Origin: Candidatus Thiodiazotropha taylori
Lineage (GTDB): Bacteria; Pseudomonadota; Gammaproteobacteria; Chromatiales; Chromatiaceae
Assembly: GCA_019100305.1 (NCBI GenBank)
Contig: JAHRHW010000185.1
Location: 1 to 8,384, forward strand
DNA length: 8,384 nucleotides
Reading direction: 5' to 3'
Shown: positions 5,312 through 8,384 of the stretch, in pieces
How the letters are laid out: each line of letters starts with the position of its first letter
Numbering within the stretch: the stretch's first letter is position 1
Made by a program: the position numbers and the translations under genes
Notes under the pieces: model-generated
Database searches by the model: none
Told to the model about the DNA's origin: nothing
What the model saw: the letters and a program-made list of their open reading frames with translations, nothing else

Positions 5312-6583
5312 ATGGAAAAAAGTCAGTTCGTTATGGATACATGTTTTGACACAAACAATTCAACATGGAAACTGGTCGGGTTTTTACTGCTGCTCTCACT
5401 ATCCCCCAGAATGGCGGCAGATACACTCCAGATTGACCTGCCCAGACAGCGTCTCACAGCAGAGCAGCTGGCCGTGGTTGTCAACGATCAGGATCCCCTC
5501 AGCCAGCGAATCGGTAAATACTATTTAGAGGCTCGGGGCATCCCTGCCACCAACCTGCTGCAGGTCAGCTTCAAACCAGGGACGAAGACTCTTGCGCCAC
5601 AGCCGTTCCGCGAGCTCCGGCAAAAGCTACTGGAAATCACACCACCGGCCATCCAGGCGTACGCCATCACCTGGATTGCTCCGTTCCGGGTCGGCTGCAT
5701 GTCGATCACATCCGCACTCGCAGTCGGCTATGACAAGGCCTGGTGCTCAGATCACACCTGCGCCTCAACCCGACGCAGCCCCTACTACGACTACCGAGGG
5801 GTCACACCGTACAGCGATCTCTCGATCCGACCCAGCATCACCATTGCGGCAAACAACTTCTCAGAAGCCAAAGCCCTGATCGATCGAGGAATCGCTTCAG
5901 ACGGCACGCTCCCGCAAGGGACTGCCTATCTGCTGAGCACCCAGGATAAACAGCGCAATGTCAGGGCAAAGGACTATCTGATGACCCGCCGTCTGATGCA
6001 CAACTGGATCGACACCGAGGTATTGAGGGGCAATGCCCTGCGTGATCGCGAGGATGTGCTGTTCTACTTTACCGGTCGAACCCATATCGATGGATTGGAG
6101 ACCTTGAAATTTCTGCCTGGGGCCATTGCCGACCATCTCACCTCCAGCGGCGGCGTACTCAGCGGCAGTAAGCAGATGAGCGCTCTGCGCTGGCTGGAGG
6201 CAGGCGCCACTGGCAGTTTTGGCACAGTGGTAGAGCCATGCAACCATCTCGCTAAGTTCCCCAATCCACGTCTGGTGATAGAGCACTACAGTCATGGCCA
6301 AACCCTGTTGGAAGCCTATTGGCGAAGTGTTGAACAACCCGGGGAAGGCCTGTTCATCGGTGAACCCCTGGCTGCACCATACGATAAGGTGGTTTTCCAA
6401 AGGAGCGCGACAGGCACCCGACTCATTACCCGAAATCTCACAGCCGGTCTCTATCGGCTGAGCCACTCAACCACACCGATCGGGCCGTTTCGGCACATCC
6501 AGCGCTTCCGGGTCAAACCCCATCAGCAGCGTTTTGATCTGTCTGGTGGCGAGCCGGGCTACTATCGGATTGAGTCACTGTAA
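5312..6583 (+). CDS. Exported TIGR03790-family protein of unknown function
   Basis: The product is 423 residues. Residues 20-36 look like a signal peptide (K20, hydrophobic LVGFLLLLSLS, then PRMAA with likely cleavage before D37). The mature part begins like TIGR03790 proteins: LTAEQLAVVVNDQDPLSQRI (48-67), GKYYLEARGIPATNLLQV, then ITWIAPFRVGCMSIT, CASTRRSPYYDYRG, a TIAANNFSEAKALIDRGI segment, GGVLSGSKQMSALRWLEAGA, FGTVVEPCNHLAKFPNPRL, TLLEAYWRSVEQPGEGLF and IGEPLAAPY. The family has no assigned biochemical role; recurring cysteines, histidine and acidic residues could suggest a hydrolase-like or cysteine-peptidase-like enzyme, but I cannot show that. After GEPLAAPY about 75 residues form a beta-rich tail. 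The ATG at 5312 gives a long n-region; the in-frame ATG at 5333 gives a shorter one, and neither has a clear Shine-Dalgarno. The gene is divergent from the chaN-like gene and convergent with the glycosyltransferase, so it is probably transcribed alone. Confidence 0.85.
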   Translation: MEKSQFVMDTCFDTNNSTWKLVGFLLLLSLSPRMAADTLQIDLPRQRLTAEQLAVVVNDQDPLSQRIGKYYLEARGIPATNLLQVSFKPGTKTLAPQPFRELRQKLLEITPPAIQAYAITWIAPFRVGCMSITSALAVGYDKAWCSDHTCASTRRSPYYDYRGVTPYSDLSIRPSITIAANNFSEAKALIDRGIASDGTLPQGTAYLLSTQDKQRNVRAKDYLMTRRLMHNWIDTEVLRGNALRDREDVLFYFTGRTHIDGLETLKFLPGAIADHLTSSGGVLSGSKQMSALRWLEAGATGSFGTVVEPCNHLAKFPNPRLVIEHYSHGQTLLEAYWRSVEQPGEGLFIGEPLAAPYDKVVFQRSATGTRLITRNLTAGLYRLSHSTTPIGPFRHIQRFRVKPHQQRFDLSGGEPGYYRIESL

Positions 6584-6593
6584 CTCTGTCCAA

Positions 6594-6618
6594 TGATCGA
6601 TCAAGCGGTTCTTTAACC
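6594..6618. repeat. Palindrome and mini-hairpin between convergent genes
   Basis: The 39-base gap between two convergent stops holds a perfect palindrome TGATCGATCA (6594-6603) and a four-base hairpin GGTT-CTTT-AACC (6607-6618). Neither is a strong terminator. They may act weakly in both directions. Confidence 0.3.
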
Positions 6619-6622
6619 TAAA

Positions 6623-7597
6623 TTATCCCGATGCCGTGTTGGCAGAGGAGTCGATCGCCTGTTTTCTCAACCCGGTGCCAAACAGACCCAGCCCCATGCC
6701 CTTCATCACAGACATGAGTTTTACTGATTTCTGTTGCTCGAACATAACGATCCTGAACAGATCCATCAGCGCAGCCATGAAATCGAATAAGACAAAACCG
6801 GGGAAGCGAAACAGTTGCTCTCGCCAGATACGGGTACGGTTACGATAGATGGTAAAGCGACGCCTGGCAGGGTGGTTCCAGGCAAAGAAATGACGGCCGA
6901 GAAAGTGGTGTTTGGTCTGTGCACCAAGATTGTGGCGTAATACGGCATCCCGCACGGCGACGATTCGGTATCCGGCCTCGATGGCTCTCAGGCAAAAATC
7001 CACATCCAGATAGTCGATGTCGAACGATTCCCGAATCATACCGATCTCATCGAACAGCTCCGCCTTGATGAGGCTACCGGAACTGATGGCAATGAAGATA
7101 TCCTGCAGTATGGGCTGGCCGGAAAAGCCGACCTTGGCAAATCTGGGCCGATGGTATTCTCCGCCAGGAGCTGTGACAAACAGGGCCTCTCTGTTGACAC
7201 TCTGTTCCAGGTACTTGGGAACAACAATCCCGGTTCCAGGATCGGTTGGATAGTTCTGGTTGGCTTGCACGAGTTGCTCAACCATTTGCGGATCGGCACT
7301 GCTGTCATCGTCCATCAACAGAACCCAGTCAGCATCCTCGTCAAGTGCGCGTCTTATCCCCAGATTCTGGGCTTTTGCAAGCCCCAGGTTATCCCCATTC
7401 TGAATCAGAGCAATCTGCTCTGGGTGGGCTTGGGCAATCGCGCTGACCCGGTTTTGCGCCTCCGTTTCAGTACTGTTATCGACAATCACCACCAAAGCGA
7501 CCTGATGCAGATAGCTCTGCAGCGACGCTGCGAAGCTTTGATCAATATTGTAGGTGACCGTGACAGCGACTATTTTTGCAGCAGAAGATTCAGACAT
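6623..7597 (-). CDS. Family 2 glycosyltransferase, rhamnosyltransferase-like
   Basis: The 324-residue product is a GT-A fold glycosyltransferase: KIVAVTVTYN (8-17), VVIVDNST (36-43), GDNLGLAKAQNLGI (68-81), LLMDDDS with the metal/nucleotide-sugar Asp cluster D96-D98, SSGS (172-175) and FDIDYLDVDFCLRA (192-205), followed by RHNLGAQ and a HPARRRFTIYRNRTRIWREQ segment typical of WbbL/RfbN-type rhamnosyltransferases. Such enzymes transfer a sugar, often dTDP-L-rhamnose, onto a lipid-linked O-antigen or other surface glycan on the cytoplasmic face of the inner membrane. The C-terminal region from about 255 on is hydrophobic and basic, consistent with membrane association. I start at ATG 7597 (MSESSAAK); the frame extends to a GTG at 7633, but those residues are not family-like and have no Shine-Dalgarno. 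No other sugar-pathway gene is adjacent, so the acceptor cannot be inferred. Confidence 0.9.
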   Translation of the reverse strand: MSESSAAKIVAVTVTYNIDQSFAASLQSYLHQVALVVIVDNSTETEAQNRVSAIAQAHPEQIALIQNGDNLGLAKAQNLGIRRALDEDADWVLLMDDDSSADPQMVEQLVQANQNYPTDPGTGIVVPKYLEQSVNREALFVTAPGGEYHRPRFAKVGFSGQPILQDIFIAISSGSLIKAELFDEIGMIRESFDIDYLDVDFCLRAIEAGYRIVAVRDAVLRHNLGAQTKHHFLGRHFFAWNHPARRRFTIYRNRTRIWREQLFRFPGFVLFDFMAALMDLFRIVMFEQQKSVKLMSVMKGMGLGLFGTGLRKQAIDSSANTASG

Positions 7598-7720
7598 CAG
7601 ACTATTATCGCTGATCTTGGCAAGCTGAGTCACATTGGAATTTCTGTCGCAGGGATTTCACTCGATTACCAGTCAATTGCATGCCGATCTGCTCACCGGG
7701 CTTGTAAATAGAGGAAGTTT

Positions 7721-7744
7721 AAAAAACCAATGCTGAAGCACTGG
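7721..7744 (-). terminator. Intrinsic-terminator-like hairpin reading toward the glycosyltransferase
   Basis: On the minus strand CCAGTGC-TTCA-GCATTGG (7744 down to 7727) forms a 7-pair stem, with one G-U pair in RNA, and is followed at once by TTTTTT (7726-7721). It lies about 12 bases downstream of the predicted start of transcription from the minus promoter, and 124 bases before the glycosyltransferase ATG. It overlaps the -35 box of the plus promoter. It may be an early attenuator or a stop for antisense transcription from the reductase side. The stem is of moderate strength. Confidence 0.55.
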
Positions 7745-7770
7745 AGAGCGACGATTATTACCACTATAAT
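7742..7770 (+). promoter_or_regulatory. Sigma70-like promoter for the NADP reductase gene
   Basis: TGGAGA (7742-7747, four of six consensus bases) is followed by a 17-base spacer and a perfect TATAAT (7765-7770). Transcription would start near 7777, giving a leader of about 60 bases before the reductase start. Confidence 0.6.
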
Positions 7771-7791
7771 GCTAGTTTGAGACAATACCAA
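7763..7791 (-). promoter_or_regulatory. Sigma70-like promoter for the glycosyltransferase gene
   Basis: On the minus strand TTGGTA (7791-7786, four of six) is followed by a 17-base spacer and TATAGT (7768-7763, five of six). The -10 box shares four bases with the plus-strand -10 box, so RNA polymerase could occupy only one at a time. Predicted start is near 7756. Confidence 0.5.
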
Positions 7792-7824
7792 TTCAGCTTA
7801 ATCCATTGATAAACCTAGAATTCT

Positions 7825-7829
7825 GAGAG
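7825..7829 (+). promoter_or_regulatory. Shine-Dalgarno GAGAG deciding the reductase start
   Basis: GAGAG lies seven bases before the ATG at 7837 but only one base before the in-frame ATG at 7831, so the second ATG is the likelier start. Confidence 0.6.
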
Positions 7830-7836
7830 AATGAAA

Positions 7837-8384
7837 ATGCCTGAAAGCACAGACGATATGCATCTGGAAAGCAGTTGTGATGCTGTCATCAAATCGAGCA
7901 CCAGATTCAGCCCCGAATCTTCGGACGAGGTCCGCCAACTGGTATTGCAGATCGACGACCCGACCTTTCGCTATGCAGCCGGTCAATCCATCGGGGTACT
8001 GGTCCCAGGTCCTCACGCCTTCGGCAATGAGTATCACCACCGCCGCTACTCGATCGCCAATCCGATCCAGACCGGCAACAGTGAAGCCATCGAACTGGAA
8101 ATCCTGGTGAGACGCTGTTTCTACCTGGATGAGATCTCCGGTGAACAGTATCCGGGTATTGCCTCCAACTATCTTTGTGACGCCAAAATCGGTGACAAAC
8201 TGAAGATTACCGGACCGTTCCGCAGCCCCTTCAAGATTCCGGCGAACAAAAGCAGCAATCTGCTGATGATCGGTACCGGTACCGGTATTGCCCCGTTCCG
8301 TGCTTTTGTCCGTCAGATCTACGATCAGCACGGCAGCTGGGATGGCCAGGTACATGGGTGCAGCGGCCATCTTGGTCAAGTGAC
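7837..8384 (+). CDS. Plant-type ferredoxin/flavodoxin NADP(+) reductase (partial, C-terminus off the right edge)
   Basis: The frame is open for 182 codons to the right edge. Family marks are clear: the FAD-binding RRYSIAN (69-75, usually RxYS), GIASNYLCD (107-115, counterpart of the plant GVCSNFLCD motif), KIGDKLKITGPF (117-128) and the NADP-binding GTGTGIAPFR (146-155). The enzyme moves electrons between NADPH and ferredoxin or flavodoxin through FAD in the cytoplasm; direction and partner cannot be told here. The N-terminal 20 residues carry no targeting signal. Residues up to GSWDGQV look normal, but the last ten in-frame residues (HGCSGHLGQV, from 8353) do not resemble the LFYGA-type strand expected there, so the extreme right end may be a sequence or assembly error, or a divergent end. 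Start chosen at 7837 from the ribosome-binding site; 7831 is the alternative, two codons longer. The gene has its own promoter and diverges from the glycosyltransferase. Confidence 0.88.
   Translation, partial: MPESTDDMHLESSCDAVIKSSTRFSPESSDEVRQLVLQIDDPTFRYAAGQSIGVLVPGPHAFGNEYHHRRYSIANPIQTGNSEAIELEILVRRCFYLDEISGEQYPGIASNYLCDAKIGDKLKITGPFRSPFKIPANKSSNLLMIGTGTGIAPFRAFVRQIYDQHGSWDGQVHGCSGHLGQV

Larger units (their letters stand above)
7598..7836. other. Divergent control region between the glycosyltransferase and the reductase
   Basis: This 239-base stretch has no gene. It holds a plus-strand promoter, an overlapping minus-strand promoter, a minus-strand hairpin with a T-run, and the reductase ribosome-binding site, each listed separately. 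The part from 7598 to 7720 would be the untranslated leader of the glycosyltransferase; I see no riboswitch I recognise in it. Confidence 0.6.

Noticed and set aside
5897..6466. Minus-strand frame of 189 codons opposite the TIGR03790 gene
   Set aside because: The plus strand carries a signal peptide and family motifs over the same stretch.
7151..7711. Plus-strand frame of 186 codons opposite the glycosyltransferase
   Set aside because: The glycosyltransferase motifs on the minus strand are unambiguous; this frame runs across its start without motifs.
8268..8286. Short tandem repeat of GGTACC
   Set aside because: It simply encodes the alternating Gly-Thr of the conserved GTGTG NADP-binding motif.
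7798..8379. Minus-strand frame of 193 codons opposite the reductase
   Set aside because: The plus frame has FAD and NADP motifs plus promoter and ribosome-binding site; the minus frame has none.

Overview
The window looks like a piece of a gammaproteobacterial chromosome. A TrhP (YegQ)-type tRNA hydroxylation protein closely resembling the enterobacterial one, a ChaN-like haem-binding-fold protein, an ArnD-family protein and a plant-type ferredoxin/flavodoxin NADP reductase occur together, with balanced base composition. A sulphur-oxidising Chromatiales-like lineage is my guess from the gene mix, not something the sequence proves. I see no rRNA, tRNA, CRISPR array, insertion sequence or integrase, so this looks like ordinary chromosome rather than a mobile island.

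Layout, left to right. (1) Minus strand, 1-1059: the N-terminal 353 residues of a secreted lipoprotein with a Gly/Asp linker, a small two-cysteine domain and a beta-propeller-like region leading toward an esterase/phytase-like domain beyond the left edge. (2) 1060-1605: about 545 bases without a convincing gene, holding several hairpins and a nested inverted repeat. (3) Minus strand, 1606-3788: trhP followed, with a 4-base ATGA overlap, by an ArnD-like polysaccharide deacetylase homologue whose catalytic and metal-binding residues are all replaced. (4) Minus strand, 3926-5041: an exported ChaN-like protein fused to a C-terminal PDZ domain. (5) 5042-5311: divergent intergenic region. (6) Plus strand, 5312-6583: an exported TIGR03790-family protein of unknown function. 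(7) Minus strand, 6623-7597, convergent with the previous gene: a rhamnosyltransferase-like GT2 glycosyltransferase. (8) 7598-7836: a compact divergent control region with two good sigma70-like promoters whose -10 boxes overlap, plus a hairpin-and-T-run terminator reading toward the glycosyltransferase. (9) Plus strand, 7837 to the right edge: the N-terminal two-thirds or so of a plant-type NADP reductase, whose last ten residues do not fit the family.

The genes do not form one obvious pathway. TrhP modifies tRNA wobble uridine. The ArnD-like protein and the glycosyltransferase belong to envelope-polysaccharide families. The ChaN-PDZ, TIGR03790 and lipoprotein genes encode exported proteins, and the reductase handles low-potential electrons. 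I do not see a clear new multi-gene system. The most notable points are the inactivated-looking ArnD homologue translationally coupled to trhP, and the overlapping divergent promoters with an immediate terminator at 7721-7791.
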